Shown: one piece after another, positions 8,475-17,850 of the stretch
Layout: the number at the start of each line of letters is the position of its first letter
How positions within the stretch are numbered: position 1 is the stretch's first letter
Source of the DNA: Sphingorhabdus_B arenilitoris
Lineage (GTDB): Bacteria; Pseudomonadota; Alphaproteobacteria; Sphingomonadales; Sphingomonadaceae
DNA: 64,000 nucleotides
Direction: 5' to 3'
NCBI RefSeq assembly: GCF_042651485.1
Contig: NZ_JBHSDH010000012.1
Location: forward strand, 136,040-200,039
Notes under the pieces: model-generated
What the model was told of the DNA's origin: nothing
Database searches by the model: none
Seen by the model: only the letters and a program-made list of their open reading frames with translations
Made by a program: the position numbers and the translations under genes

Positions 8475-9721
8475 GCGCGGGCCAGAAACTCGGGCAATTT
8501 ATTGAGCGCTATTTCGGTCTGCTCGCCATTAGCCAGATTTTTGACCGCCGCCTTACCTGCTGCCAATTCATTATCACCAATGATGATGGCATAGGCTGCG
8601 CCGCTGTCATCGGCCTTTGTCATACGCTTTTTCATATTGCCCTTATAGGCCATATCGCAAGCGATGCCCGCCCGCCGCAGTCCAGCGATAATGCCGGTAG
8701 CTGCGCTCTCCGCCGCGTCGCCCAGCGGGATGACTACGGCGTCGGGGCCAGCCAGCACTGGCGCGCCCACCAACATCGCCAGCCGCTCTATCCCTGCGGC
8801 CCAGCCGACGGCAGCCGTTGGTTTGCCCCCCAATTGCTCGATCAACCCATCATATCGTCCGCCGCCCAGCACGGTGCCTTGTGCGCCCAGCCGGTCAGTG
8901 ATGAATTCAAACGCGGTATGACGGTAATAATCCAGCCCGCGCACCAGCTGCGCATTGCGTTCCCACACGACGCCAGCAGCGTCCAAGCCAGCGGTGACAG
9001 CGGCAAAGAAATCCTGTGCCTCGCTGCTCAGATAATCGTCGATACGCGGCGCGGCATAGCTGATGCCCCTATCGTCCGGATCTTTGCTATCCAATATGCG
9101 CAGCGGATTGGTCTCCAGACGCCGCTGCGAATCTTCGCTCAGCACGTCGCGGTGATCGCCGAAATATTCGACCAGGGCGCTATGCCATTTGTCGCGGCTC
9201 TGTGTATCGCCCAATGTGTTGAGGTTCAGCGTTACGCCGTCCGCTATGCCCAATTCTTGCAGTAGCTGATCCGCCATGACCAGCAGTTCCACATCCGCCG
9301 CTGGTTCGCTTGCGCCGATAATCTCTGCATCAATTTGATGGAATTGCCGGTAACGGCCTTTTTGCGGGCGTTCATAACGAAATAGCGGGCCATGCGTGGC
9401 GAGCTTCATCGGCGCATATTGCTGCCACCCGTTGGTCAGGAAAGCACGCGCGATACCCGCGGTAAACTCGGGGCGCAGCGTAATGCTGTCCCCGCCGCGA
9501 TCCTCAAAACTATACATTTCTTTCGATACCACATCGGTGGTTTCGCCTAGGGATCGGGCAAAAACAGCGGTCGGCTCTATGACCGGAATATGCAGCCCTT
9601 TAAAAGCGTAAAGCCGCCGGATTTTTTCAAACGTCGCGACAACATGAGCGAAACGCTCTTCCATTTCGCCATATATATCCTGCGTCCCGCGCACTGGGTT
9701 GGGTGTCTGTATCTTACTCAT
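8471..9721 (-). CDS. hisS: Histidyl-tRNA synthetase
   Basis: A 416-residue class II aminoacyl-tRNA synthetase. Visible features are PVRGTQDIYGE at the N-terminus, motif 2 (RYERPQKGRYRQFHQID), the HisRS histidine-binding motif GLDYYRHTAFEF, and motif 3 region GGGRYDGL. The C-terminal anticodon-binding domain covers roughly the last 95 residues. It charges tRNA-His with histidine. First gene of a two-gene operon with prfA. The HisZ paralogue is encoded separately at 22505-23626 and lacks the HisRS-specific GLDYYR motif. Confidence 0.97.
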   Translation of the reverse strand: MSKIQTPNPVRGTQDIYGEMEERFAHVVATFEKIRRLYAFKGLHIPVIEPTAVFARSLGETTDVVSKEMYSFEDRGGDSITLRPEFTAGIARAFLTNGWQQYAPMKLATHGPLFRYERPQKGRYRQFHQIDAEIIGASEPAADVELLVMADQLLQELGIADGVTLNLNTLGDTQSRDKWHSALVEYFGDHRDVLSEDSQRRLETNPLRILDSKDPDDRGISYAAPRIDDYLSSEAQDFFAAVTAGLDAAGVVWERNAQLVRGLDYYRHTAFEFITDRLGAQGTVLGGGRYDGLIEQLGGKPTAAVGWAAGIERLAMLVGAPVLAGPDAVVIPLGDAAESAATGIIAGLRRAGIACDMAYKGNMKKRMTKADDSGAAYAIIIGDNELAAGKAAVKNLANGEQTEIALNKLPEFLARA

Positions 9722-9831
9722 AATGCCAACGCCCTAGCCGCTTTTGTGATCCTGCGAAAGCCGGTCAATGTAAAGATTTGGCAGAATATTGTTGCTAGAC
9801 TGAATTAGAAAAATGCGCATAACAAAGCAGC

Positions 9832-11766
9832 ATGACCAAAAATATCCTGACGCTCGCCTGCGCCGCCGCTGCCACCTCCCTGTTGTCCATTGCGCCTGCG
9901 GCCGCGCAAAATAGTGCTCCGCAAATCACGCCTATAGTTTCCGTGATTCCTGATCCTGTCGATGTGTCTCCGCCCGGGCCGATGGTGCTGGACGTCGACG
10001 CCAGCGATATTGCGCGCGCCATATACCGGGTGAAGCAGACAATCGCCGTTGACCCGAATAAACCCGTGATCCTGCTTTACCCCGAATGGTTGCCAGGTAA
10101 GCATGGCCCGCGCGGCGCGTTGGCGGAATTGACTGGGCTAACCTTCAAAGCCGATGGACAGCCTGTGAAATGGACCCGCGATCCGGTTGAGGTATACGCC
10201 TTTCATATCGACGCGCCCAAGGGAACGAAGGTGATCGACGCGGAATTTCAATTTCTGACGCCGATCCGGGGCAGCGAGGGCCGCCGCGTGATCACGCCGG
10301 AAATGATGAATGTGCAATGGGAACAAGTGGCGCTTTATCCGGCGGGCCATTTCACGCGTGCAATCCGTGTCCGGCCAACGATAAAGCTGCCCGCGGGCTG
10401 GACCGGGGTTGCGGCGCTTGATGGCGCGGTGCAAACGGGCGACACGATACGCTACGCCGAAACCGATTTTGAAACGTTGGTTGACAGCCCGATGTTTGCC
10501 GGACGCCATTATAAAAAATGGGATTTGGGCAATGACGTTACGCTGAATATCTGGGCGGATGAAGCCAAACATATTGACGCAGCCAAGCCCGAGCATATCG
10601 CGGCGCACCGCGCGCTGGTCGACGAAACCGTCATCCTGTTCGGATCGAAGCATTTTGACCGCTACGAATTTTTGCTGGCGTTGACCGAGGAATTGGGCGG
10701 CATTGGACTTGAACATCATCGCAGCAGCGAAAATACCCGTGGCACCGACTATTTCAGCAAATGGGATGTCAGGGGCAGCGAGCGGGGGCTTTTGCCGCAT
10801 GAGCTCGTGCATAGCTGGAACGGCAAATTCCGCCGCAGCGATGTGATGTGGACGCCCGATTACCGCACGCCGATGCAGGATAACATGCTCTGGCTTTATG
10901 AAGGGCAAACCAGCTATTGGGATTTGGTGCTGGCGGGTCGTTCCGGTATTCAAAGCAAGGAAGTCGTGCTGGCCGATTGGGCGCGCAGCGCGGCTTATTA
11001 TTCCATCCAACCCGGGCGTCAGTGGCGCAGCGTCGAAGATACCACGCATGACCCGATATTCGCCGCCCGCAAACCGAAACCGAATAGCAGCTGGTCGCGC
11101 GGAGAGGATTATTATAATGAAGGTTCGCTGGTCTGGCTGGAGGCGGATATGACCATCCGGCAATTGTCGGGCGGGAAAAAGTCGCTTGATGATTTTGCCT
11201 TGGCTTTCTTTGGAATTAAGGACGGCGACTGGGGGACCGTGACCTATAATTTTGACGAGGTGGTCCGCACATTGAACGCGGTGCAGCCTTATGATTGGGA
11301 GAAGTTTCTCGACACCAGGCTGCGCCAACCGGACCAGGCTGCACCGCTGGGCGGTGTTGAAAAAGGCGGATACCGGCTGGTATTCAAAGAAACGCCGAAC
11401 ATCGTTGACAAGGAGCGGGTGGCGGAAAATGGATCGCTTGACCTGACCTACAGCCTTGGGATGTATGTCGATAAAACCGGTAGAGTGGAATCGACGATCT
11501 GGGACGGAGAAGCCTTTCGCCAAGGTATCGTGACCGACAGCAAAATCGTCGCGGTCAATGATATGGCCTATAGCAACGACCGGATGACAGACGCCATTGC
11601 AGCGGCGAAGGATGGCAAAACCCCTATCCGATTGATCATAGAGCGCGATAAAAGATTTCGGACGGTGGATATAAATTATGCTGGCGGCCTGCGCTATCCG
11701 CATTTGGAGCCGGTATCGAAAGGAGAGCAGCTGTTGGACAGGTTGCTGCTGCCTCGCCGCAAATAA
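9832..11766 (+). CDS. M61-family metallopeptidase with PDZ domain
   Basis: A 644-residue exported peptidase. The first 25 residues are a Sec signal peptide ending in APAAAQ. The zinc site is HELVH (residues 323-327) with the third ligand probably Glu357 in MLWLYEGQTSYW, the pattern of M61 glycyl aminopeptidases. An N-terminal beta-sandwich precedes it. The C-terminal hundred residues (YRLVFKETPN to the end) look like a PDZ domain. It is expected to act in the periplasm as an aminopeptidase with preference for N-terminal Gly or Ala. It is a single gene, followed by a gap of 86 bp to ppa. Confidence 0.9.
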   Translation: MTKNILTLACAAAATSLLSIAPAAAQNSAPQITPIVSVIPDPVDVSPPGPMVLDVDASDIARAIYRVKQTIAVDPNKPVILLYPEWLPGKHGPRGALAELTGLTFKADGQPVKWTRDPVEVYAFHIDAPKGTKVIDAEFQFLTPIRGSEGRRVITPEMMNVQWEQVALYPAGHFTRAIRVRPTIKLPAGWTGVAALDGAVQTGDTIRYAETDFETLVDSPMFAGRHYKKWDLGNDVTLNIWADEAKHIDAAKPEHIAAHRALVDETVILFGSKHFDRYEFLLALTEELGGIGLEHHRSSENTRGTDYFSKWDVRGSERGLLPHELVHSWNGKFRRSDVMWTPDYRTPMQDNMLWLYEGQTSYWDLVLAGRSGIQSKEVVLADWARSAAYYSIQPGRQWRSVEDTTHDPIFAARKPKPNSSWSRGEDYYNEGSLVWLEADMTIRQLSGGKKSLDDFALAFFGIKDGDWGTVTYNFDEVVRTLNAVQPYDWEKFLDTRLRQPDQAAPLGGVEKGGYRLVFKETPNIVDKERVAENGSLDLTYSLGMYVDKTGRVESTIWDGEAFRQGIVTDSKIVAVNDMAYSNDRMTDAIAAAKDGKTPIRLIIERDKRFRTVDINYAGGLRYPHLEPVSKGEQLLDRLLLPRRK

Positions 11767-11852
11767 AGGTCAATTTTCCCCTTTCGGTTAGAGGGCGGAT
11801 AGATTAGAGGGCGTGGAAATTATAAACCACCCTGACAAAAGGCATCTCTCCC

Positions 11853-12392
11853 ATGCGTATTGACCTTATCCCCGTTGGCGTTAACCCGCCTGAAAATCTG
11901 AATGTTGTGATCGAGGTTCCCGTTGGCGGGGAACCTGTAAAATATGAATTTGATAAGGAATCTGGCGCATTGTTCGTGGACCGGATTTTGCATACGCCAA
12001 TGCGCTATCCTGCCAACTATGGCTTTATCCCGCATACATTGTCGCCCGATGGCGATCCGTTGGATGCGCTGGTGGTCGCTCGCTCCCCATTTATGCCGGG
12101 CTGTGTCGTGCGGTGCCGGCCGATCGCTGTGCTCAATTTAGAAGATGAGCATGGCGGCGACGAAAAGCTGCTTTGCGTGCCGATTGACGCCACTTTCCCT
12201 TACTACCGGAAAATTGGTGAAGGCAGCGATTTGCCAGAAATCGTGATGCAGCAAATTGAACATTTCTTCACCCATTACAAAGATTTGGAACCCGAAAAAT
12301 GGGTGCGGGTCGGTAAATGGGGTGATGCCGATGAAGCACGCCGCGTCGTACTGGAAGCAATCGAGCGCGCCAAAGAAGCCAAAGAGGCTTGA
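11853..12392 (+). CDS. ppa: Inorganic pyrophosphatase (family I)
   Basis: A 179-residue soluble family I pyrophosphatase. The signature DGDPLD, with its metal-binding aspartates, is present. Other conserved positions are the YEFDKESGALFVDRILHTPMRYPANYGFIPHT segment, split here only by normal variation, and the C-terminal KWVRVGKWGD. It hydrolyses pyrophosphate and so pulls nucleic acid and acyl-CoA synthesis forward. The next gene, a small lipoprotein, starts one base after the stop codon, so the two are probably co-transcribed. Confidence 0.97.
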   Translation: MRIDLIPVGVNPPENLNVVIEVPVGGEPVKYEFDKESGALFVDRILHTPMRYPANYGFIPHTLSPDGDPLDALVVARSPFMPGCVVRCRPIAVLNLEDEHGGDEKLLCVPIDATFPYYRKIGEGSDLPEIVMQQIEHFFTHYKDLEPEKWVRVGKWGDADEARRVVLEAIERAKEAKEA

Positions 12393-12393
12393 T

Positions 12394-12708
12394 ATGAAAA
12401 AGCTATTTTTGGTCTGCGCTGCGACACAGGGTCTCTCGGCTTGTGCCACGCCCGAAACGCGGATCAAAAATGCGTTGATCGATGCCGGTCTATCAAAACC
12501 AGTTTCGGCCTGCATGGCCGAACGGATGGTGGACCGGCTATCGCTGTTGCAGCTCAATAAGCTGCGCGGTTTGAAAAAGCTGAAAGAAACCGATGGGCAA
12601 AAATTGTCCATTGAGCAATTTGTGAAAAAAACAAAATCGCTTCAAGACCCTGAAATATTGGGCGTCGTGTCAAGCTCCGGCGTTATCTGCGCGATAAAGG
12701 CAGGCTGA
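12394..12708 (+). CDS. Small putative lipoprotein
   Basis: A 104-residue protein starting one base after the ppa stop. The N-terminus MKKLFLVCAATQGLSACAT has a lipobox (LSAC) with the acceptor at Cys17. The mature part is helical and charged (MVDRLSLLQLNKLRGLKKLK) and ends with VSSSGVICAIKAG. It has two further cysteines that could form a disulfide. I do not recognise a family function. It is probably anchored in the envelope and shares a transcript with ppa. Confidence 0.7.
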   Translation: MKKLFLVCAATQGLSACATPETRIKNALIDAGLSKPVSACMAERMVDRLSLLQLNKLRGLKKLKETDGQKLSIEQFVKKTKSLQDPEILGVVSSSGVICAIKAG

Positions 12709-12728
12709 CCGCCTGAAGTTCGCCCTGC

Positions 12729-14612
12729 CTATCCCGCGAGTTTTGCAAAAAAGCTGAGCCATCCGCTGTCGGCCTTGGCGGTAGGAGCCAGCACGGGAGT
12801 GCCCGCCAACGCGCCGCATTCTAGGCAATTGACTTGCGCTCCGCTGACGCCGGTTAACAGTTGCAGATCGGACTGGATGCGGGCCCATTGTTGCTGCCTT
12901 TCCCATGCCGCTCGGGCAAACAGATCCTGGGGCGCGCCAGCCATGCTTCGCTGCGTCTCCGCACCCAAAAATGCGCTGAGGAAGTCGGCTTGCGGTTCGA
13001 TGTAAGAGGGATACCATTTGCCATCGGCCAGCTTCGCCCGCTTTGCCGCCTCGGCCAGCGCGTCATCAATTCCGCCTAACCGGTCAACGAGACCGATTTG
13101 ACGCCCGGTTCCGCCGGCCCAAATGCGCCCTTGGCCAATTGCGTCCACTTCATCCATCGACTTGCTGCGGGACTTTGCGACGCGGCTTAAAAAATCGCGA
13201 TAGCCTTTTTCAATCGTGCTTTGGACAAAACGATCAAAATCGGGGCTGAAGCCGTTCAATACATCCGGCTCACCCGCCAGAGGTGTCGTTTTGACGCCAT
13301 CGGCATTCACGCCAATATTGGCCAGCGCTTCCTTACCGCTGGGGATGACGCCGAAAATGCCAATTGACCCGGTAATGGTTGAAGGTTCAGCAAATATCGC
13401 ATCGGCGGGCGTGGAGACCCAATATCCGCCGCTCGCCGCCAAATTGGCCATGGATACGACCACGGGCAGCTTCTTTTCCTTTGCCCGTTCGAGCGCGCGC
13501 CGAATTTTTTCAGAGGCCAAGACTGAACCACCGGGCGAATCCACTCTTAACACGATAGCTTTTACATCGTCATTTTCGATTGCACTGTAAATCAGGTCGG
13601 AAACCGTATCGCCAGCTGCCGTGCCGGGGCCAGCCTCGCCATCGACGATTGTTCCGGCCACGGTAACAACCGCAATCGGGTCGCCGCTATCGTCAGGGGC
13701 GTTGGCGGCCAGCAGCGCATTCATTGGCGTTGATGCATATCCACCAAGCGTTTCCGCTGGGTCTTTTCCTGCTTTTTCGGCAACAAATTTTCCGAATGCG
13801 ATCCGGTCACCCAGCTTATCGACCAGTTTATTGTCGATGGCGAGCTTAGCCAAATCGCCTTGCACCGCTTCGATGGCGGCGGCTGGATCATTGATCAAAT
13901 TGTCGAGTTGCGCCGCCGGGCGAGCGGCCGCCACATCGCGGCGCCATTCGCCCCATATCTCATCATATACGGCCTTCAATGCCTCTTTGGATTCCGTAGA
14001 CTGGTCGCTGCGGATGAATGGTTCCACCGCGCTTTTATAGGTGCCGACGCGATATACGTTGGCTTTAATCCCCAGCTTATCGAGCAAGCCCTTATAATAA
14101 GGCTGCGTTCCGCCGGGCCCAGTGACAACCACGCCGCCAATCGGGTCCATCCAGATTTGCGAGGCATGAGCGGCAATTTGATATCCATCATCGCTATAGG
14201 CAGTTGCGTAACTATAGACAGGCTTTCCTGATTTTTTGACGCTGTCAATGGCATCGCCAATGCCGGATAAGCTTACCTGTCCGGCGCCCAGAAATCCGTC
14301 AAGATCAAACACCACGGCCTTAACTTCGTCATTGGTTTCGGCCAGTTTCAATGCCCGAATAATATCGCGTTGCCGATATTCACCAACCGGTGCCTGTCCA
14401 GACAGCAGCGTAGCTATGGGATCAACAGCAGCGGGCTGTTCCGAGATAAAACCGTCAATATCGATCAGCAGAGCGCCGTCGCGCACATTGGCAGGGTTGG
14501 GCGCACTTTTTAACAGCGCAAACAACATCGCAAAAAACAGGATAAGGAAAAGCAACGCCAATCCATCCTTCAATGCCACCAATATTTTCCAAGCGCCCCT
14601 GACAAACTGCAT
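12729..14612 (-). CDS. sppA: Signal peptide peptidase SppA, 67-kDa type
   Basis: A 627-residue protease made of two tandem S49 domains, as in the long E. coli form. A single transmembrane segment lies at the N-terminus (LFLILFFAMLFALL). The catalytic lysine is expected in the N-terminal domain at GTYKSAVEPF, and the serine in the C-terminal domain at ASGGYWVSTPAD. The motif DSPGGSVLASE is also present. The enzyme degrades signal peptides left in the inner membrane after secretion. The gene is monocistronic in appearance. It is convergent with the ppa operon, with a gap of 20 bp. Confidence 0.93.
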   Translation of the reverse strand: MQFVRGAWKILVALKDGLALLFLILFFAMLFALLKSAPNPANVRDGALLIDIDGFISEQPAAVDPIATLLSGQAPVGEYRQRDIIRALKLAETNDEVKAVVFDLDGFLGAGQVSLSGIGDAIDSVKKSGKPVYSYATAYSDDGYQIAAHASQIWMDPIGGVVVTGPGGTQPYYKGLLDKLGIKANVYRVGTYKSAVEPFIRSDQSTESKEALKAVYDEIWGEWRRDVAAARPAAQLDNLINDPAAAIEAVQGDLAKLAIDNKLVDKLGDRIAFGKFVAEKAGKDPAETLGGYASTPMNALLAANAPDDSGDPIAVVTVAGTIVDGEAGPGTAAGDTVSDLIYSAIENDDVKAIVLRVDSPGGSVLASEKIRRALERAKEKKLPVVVSMANLAASGGYWVSTPADAIFAEPSTITGSIGIFGVIPSGKEALANIGVNADGVKTTPLAGEPDVLNGFSPDFDRFVQSTIEKGYRDFLSRVAKSRSKSMDEVDAIGQGRIWAGGTGRQIGLVDRLGGIDDALAEAAKRAKLADGKWYPSYIEPQADFLSAFLGAETQRSMAGAPQDLFARAAWERQQQWARIQSDLQLLTGVSGAQVNCLECGALAGTPVLAPTAKADSGWLSFFAKLAG

Positions 14613-14775
14613 TTCATATCCTCTGCTTAATCTGCTGCTAATGTAAGAAATAGGTGCGCAAAAGCTAGGGCAATTCGATCAACGACATTCTTTGTCGATT
14701 CTCCCTTCTTTGGCGTGGCGTAATTGTGCCCGTAAAACAGGCTTTGCTATTTTTGTGCCGGGCGCGGCTTTGTGC

Positions 14776-15681
14776 TTACCCGCGCTTGCGTTCTTGGCGG
14801 TAGGTGCCCAATATCCGAACGGTATTGCAGTGGAAGGCAAGCTCGGCCAAGGCCCGGTCGACGGCTGCATCGCCCGGTGCGCCCTCAATATCGGCATAAA
14901 ATTCAGCGGCAGAGAAGCTGGCGCCATGTTGGTAGCTTTCCAATTTCGTCATATTGACGCCGTTGGTCGCAAAGCCGCCCATAGCTTTATACAAAGCCGC
15001 CGGGATATTCTTCACTTCAAAAATGAAAGTGGTCATCCAGATCTGATCATCCTGTGCGCCGCGAACCGGCTTGAGCGCCTCGTCCTTGGCTAACACGACA
15101 AAGCGTGTCGTATTATGATCGGCGTCCTGAATATTGTCGGTGACCGGGTGCAGACCATATAGCTTGGCGGCGGTGGGGGGAGCAATGGCCGCCGCGCCCG
15201 GATCATTGTTACCAGCGACAAGCGCCGCCGCAGCAGCGGTATCGGCAAAAGCGATCGGGATAATATTATGTTCGCGAAGATAATGTCGGCATTGGCCCAG
15301 CGCCTGCGGGTGGCTGACGGCGCTGGTCAGCTTTGCCTGCGGATCTTTGGCCATCAGGCAATGTTGGATCGGCATGAAATGTTCGGCAATGATCAACAGA
15401 CCCGATTCGGGAAGCAGGAAATGGATATCGGCGACGCGGCCATGCAGGCTGTTTTCGATTGGAATTATCGCGCGCGATGCCCGCCCATCCTTGACCGCGT
15501 CAATCGCGTCTTCAAATGAAAAACACGGCAGGGGGAGGCAATGGGCGTCATATTGGAGCGCCGCGATATTCGAATTGGCACCGGGCGCGCCCTGAAAACT
15601 CACGGCTTTAGCGGGATCGCGCATGGCGATTGCCGTCATTTCATGTACGTGTTCTAACGCAAGTTTCGGATAGCTTTCCAT
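14776..15681 (-). CDS. pheA: Prephenate dehydratase
   Basis: A 301-residue monofunctional prephenate dehydratase. The catalytic domain begins AVSFQGAPGANSNIAAL and contains the active-site TRF motif in NTTRFVVLAKD. A regulatory ACT domain follows (FIFEVKNIPAALYKAMGGF, then KLESYQ), which in this family binds phenylalanine for feedback inhibition. It makes phenylpyruvate for phenylalanine synthesis. The frame stays open upstream to 15885, but that extension reaches past the divergent cytochrome start. I chose the ATG at 15681 because the protein then starts at the usual family N-terminus. No clear Shine-Dalgarno decides this; 15732 is an alternative. Confidence 0.9.
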   Translation of the reverse strand: MESYPKLALEHVHEMTAIAMRDPAKAVSFQGAPGANSNIAALQYDAHCLPLPCFSFEDAIDAVKDGRASRAIIPIENSLHGRVADIHFLLPESGLLIIAEHFMPIQHCLMAKDPQAKLTSAVSHPQALGQCRHYLREHNIIPIAFADTAAAAALVAGNNDPGAAAIAPPTAAKLYGLHPVTDNIQDADHNTTRFVVLAKDEALKPVRGAQDDQIWMTTFIFEVKNIPAALYKAMGGFATNGVNMTKLESYQHGASFSAAEFYADIEGAPGDAAVDRALAELAFHCNTVRILGTYRQERKRG

Positions 15682-15863
15682 AATTTGCGGGCGATAGGGC
15701 AGGCGGTTGCGGGGGGCAAGCCGGTTTATCATTTGCAGCTTTTGCAATAGATATGACGTAATCGGCTCTTGCGCGGCATTTGAAGGGGCATTAGAGGGAC
15801 GGGGTAAATTTCCAAAGGACCGTTTATTTTTTGGTCCGCAAAGACCTATGGGGCTGAAATTCG

Positions 15864-16550
15864 ATGAATGATCGTAGCAACACAATCGCTGGCTGGGTAT
15901 TGGGTGCGGGTATTGCCGCGTTGGGCCTATCCATTGCTTTTGGCGAAGTTTTCCATGCCGAAACGCCTAAAGTGGGTGAGCAGGGATATGCGCCTGAAGG
16001 CGTCGAATCATCGGAAGGCGGCGGTGAAGCTGCTGTGCCGCTCGCGAATTTGCTCGCTGCGGCGGACGTAGCCGAGGGCGAGAAAGTATTTAAGAAATGC
16101 GTTGCCTGCCACACTATTGCGCAGGGCGGCGCAAATGGTATTGGTCCTAATTTATGGGCAGCTTTGGGGAAAACTCATGGCCATGCGCCCGGCTTTGCTT
16201 ACAGTGATGCGCTGAAATCTGTTCCCGGCGTCTGGGATTTTGAAGGCATGAATAAATGGCTGACCAGCCCGAAAAAATATGCGCCCGGCACAAAAATGAG
16301 CTTCGCTGGTTTGGGTAAACCCGAAGATCGCGCGAATTTGATTGTGTATTTGAATAGCCAAGGTTCCAACCTGCCATTGCCTGCGCCCGTTGCCGCCGGA
16401 GCCGAGCCTGCACCTGCTGACGGCGCAGCTGCTGCACCTGCGGACGCTAAAGCAGGCGCGGAAGCGCCAGCCGCTGCTCCTGCCGGAGCAGAAGCTCCAG
16501 CTCCAGCTGCCGCCACACCGGCGGGCGCAGAGCCAGCTGCTAAAAAATAA
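15864..16550 (+). CDS. Membrane-anchored cytochrome c (CycM type) with Ala/Pro-rich tail
   Basis: A 228-residue class I cytochrome c. An uncleaved N-terminal helix (residues about 8-27) anchors it to the membrane with the haem domain in the periplasm. The haem site is C79-V-A-C82-H83 and the Met ligand is expected in GTKMSFAG. The fold is that of CycM/c552, which carries electrons from the bc1 complex to terminal oxidases. Unusual is a C-terminal extension of about 55 residues composed almost only of Ala, Pro, Gly and Glu with repeated AGAEAPA-like units. The stop overlaps the start of a second cytochrome gene by one base. Confidence 0.9.
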   Translation: MNDRSNTIAGWVLGAGIAALGLSIAFGEVFHAETPKVGEQGYAPEGVESSEGGGEAAVPLANLLAAADVAEGEKVFKKCVACHTIAQGGANGIGPNLWAALGKTHGHAPGFAYSDALKSVPGVWDFEGMNKWLTSPKKYAPGTKMSFAGLGKPEDRANLIVYLNSQGSNLPLPAPVAAGAEPAPADGAAAAPADAKAGAEAPAAAPAGAEAPAPAAATPAGAEPAAKK

Positions 16551-16939
16551 TGCGTTCATACGCCGTTCTTGCGGTTGGTATGCTAACCCTGTCTGCTTGC
16601 GGGCAGAAAGACGGTGGTTCCGGTTCAGCCGATGTTGCCGCTGTGTCGGGCGAGACAGTCTTCAAACGCTGCGCCGCTTGCCATAGCATCGAAAAGGGTG
16701 GTGCAAATGGACTTGGCCCGAACCTGCATGGCATAGTGGGCCGCAAAATTGCATCGGTTCCGGGATTTAGCTATTCGCAGGCGCTGGCCAATAAAGGCGG
16801 CATTTGGGATGAAGCCGCTTTGGACGCGTATATTGAATCGCCGGCCCGCGCCGTGGCGGGAACCCGAATGGCCTTTTCGGGTGTGCGCAGCGCAGAAGAA
16901 CGCAAGGCGTTAATCGCCTACCTCTCCGAATTAAAGTAA
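16550..16939 (+). CDS. Small lipoprotein cytochrome c
   Basis: A 129-residue class I cytochrome c with a lipoprotein signal (MRSYAVLAVGMLTLSACGQ, acceptor Cys18). The haem motif is CAACH in KRCAACHSIEKGG, and the Met ligand is expected in GTRMAFSGVR. Its haem domain is a close relative of the preceding cytochrome (shared ACH-x-I, GGANG and GPNL patterns), which suggests tandem duplication followed by a change of membrane anchor. It starts inside the upstream stop codon (TAATG), so both are made from one transcript. It likely carries electrons at the periplasmic membrane face. Confidence 0.88.
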   Translation: MRSYAVLAVGMLTLSACGQKDGGSGSADVAAVSGETVFKRCAACHSIEKGGANGLGPNLHGIVGRKIASVPGFSYSQALANKGGIWDEAALDAYIESPARAVAGTRMAFSGVRSAEERKALIAYLSELK

Positions 16940-16940
16940 C

Positions 16941-17813
16941 TTATCCGCAGGGCAGGTCGTAGAAACGGCGAATGATGCTCCAGGCATCCTCGGCGCTGTC
17001 GACCATTTGAAACAGGTTCAAATCATCCGGGCTGATCGTGCCTTCAAGCGCGAGCTCCTCAAAATTGATCACCCGGTTCCAAAAATCCTTGCCAAAAAGC
17101 AATATGGGCAGTGGCTCCATCTTGCCGGTCTGAATCAGCGTCAAAGTTTCGAAAAATTCATCAAACGTACCAAAACCGCCGGGGAATACCGCCAACGCGC
17201 GTGCCCGCATCAAAAAGTGCATTTTGCGTAACGCGAAATAGTGAAATTGAAAGCTTAAATCCGGGGTTACATATCCATTGGGAGCCTGTTCATGGGGCAG
17301 CACGATGTTGAGGCCGATCGACTCTTTACCGGCATCATCTGCGCCCCTGTTGGCTGCCTCCATAATTGACGGGCCGCCGCCGGAACAGACGACAAAATGC
17401 CGCTCACCTTCGTCGGTGACGATGCCGCATTCGCTGGCGAGCCGGGCAAGCTTGCGCGCTTCGTCATAATATTTGGATTTATCCTTTAACCGCTGCGCAA
17501 TAATTTTGCTGCGCTCGTCGGTGGCTTGGGCCAGCAATTCGTCGGCCTTCGCCGGCTCTGGAATCCGCGCCGAGCCGTAAATCACCAATGTCGACGCGAT
17601 TTTCGCTTCATTCAAAAGCATTTCAGGTTTCAGCAATTCGAGCTGGAACCGCACGGGCCGCAATTCTTCGCGGAGCAGAAATTCTGTGTCCTGAAATGCT
17701 AGCTGATAAGCATCGCTTTGCGTCTGCGGCGTTTGCAATGCTTTTTCTTTTGCAAAGCTGGCTTCTTGTTTCGCGCGGTAGAAATGGCGCTCTTTTAGGT
17801 CTTTATTTGTCAT
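16941..17813 (-). CDS. LOG-family nucleotide hydrolase (TIGR00730-like)
   Basis: A 290-residue protein with the LOG/lysine-decarboxylase-like Rossmann domain. The signature PGGFGTFDEFFE (phosphate binding and catalytic glutamate) and GGGPSIMEAANRGA are both present. LOG enzymes cleave ribosyl-nucleotide bonds (nucleoside 5'-monophosphate phosphoribohydrolase). The protein is longer than the usual 190 residues because of a predicted helical N-terminal extension of about 80 residues, a form common in Alphaproteobacteria. The gene is convergent with the cytochrome pair, with a single base between stop codons. Confidence 0.88.
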   Translation of the reverse strand: MTNKDLKERHFYRAKQEASFAKEKALQTPQTQSDAYQLAFQDTEFLLREELRPVRFQLELLKPEMLLNEAKIASTLVIYGSARIPEPAKADELLAQATDERSKIIAQRLKDKSKYYDEARKLARLASECGIVTDEGERHFVVCSGGGPSIMEAANRGADDAGKESIGLNIVLPHEQAPNGYVTPDLSFQFHYFALRKMHFLMRARALAVFPGGFGTFDEFFETLTLIQTGKMEPLPILLFGKDFWNRVINFEELALEGTISPDDLNLFQMVDSAEDAWSIIRRFYDLPCG

Positions 17814-17850
17814 GACCCTGTGATAGCGGATCGGAACATGGCTGCAATAT

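Noticed and set aside
8324..9265. 313-residue plus-strand frame opposite hisS and prfA
   Set aside because: Antisense to two essential genes with clear motifs; no start signal and no recognisable domain.
10138..11703. 521-residue open frame on the minus strand inside the M61 peptidase gene
   Set aside because: It is an antisense shadow of a well-supported metallopeptidase with HELVH and a signal peptide. The frame's residues show no family resemblance.
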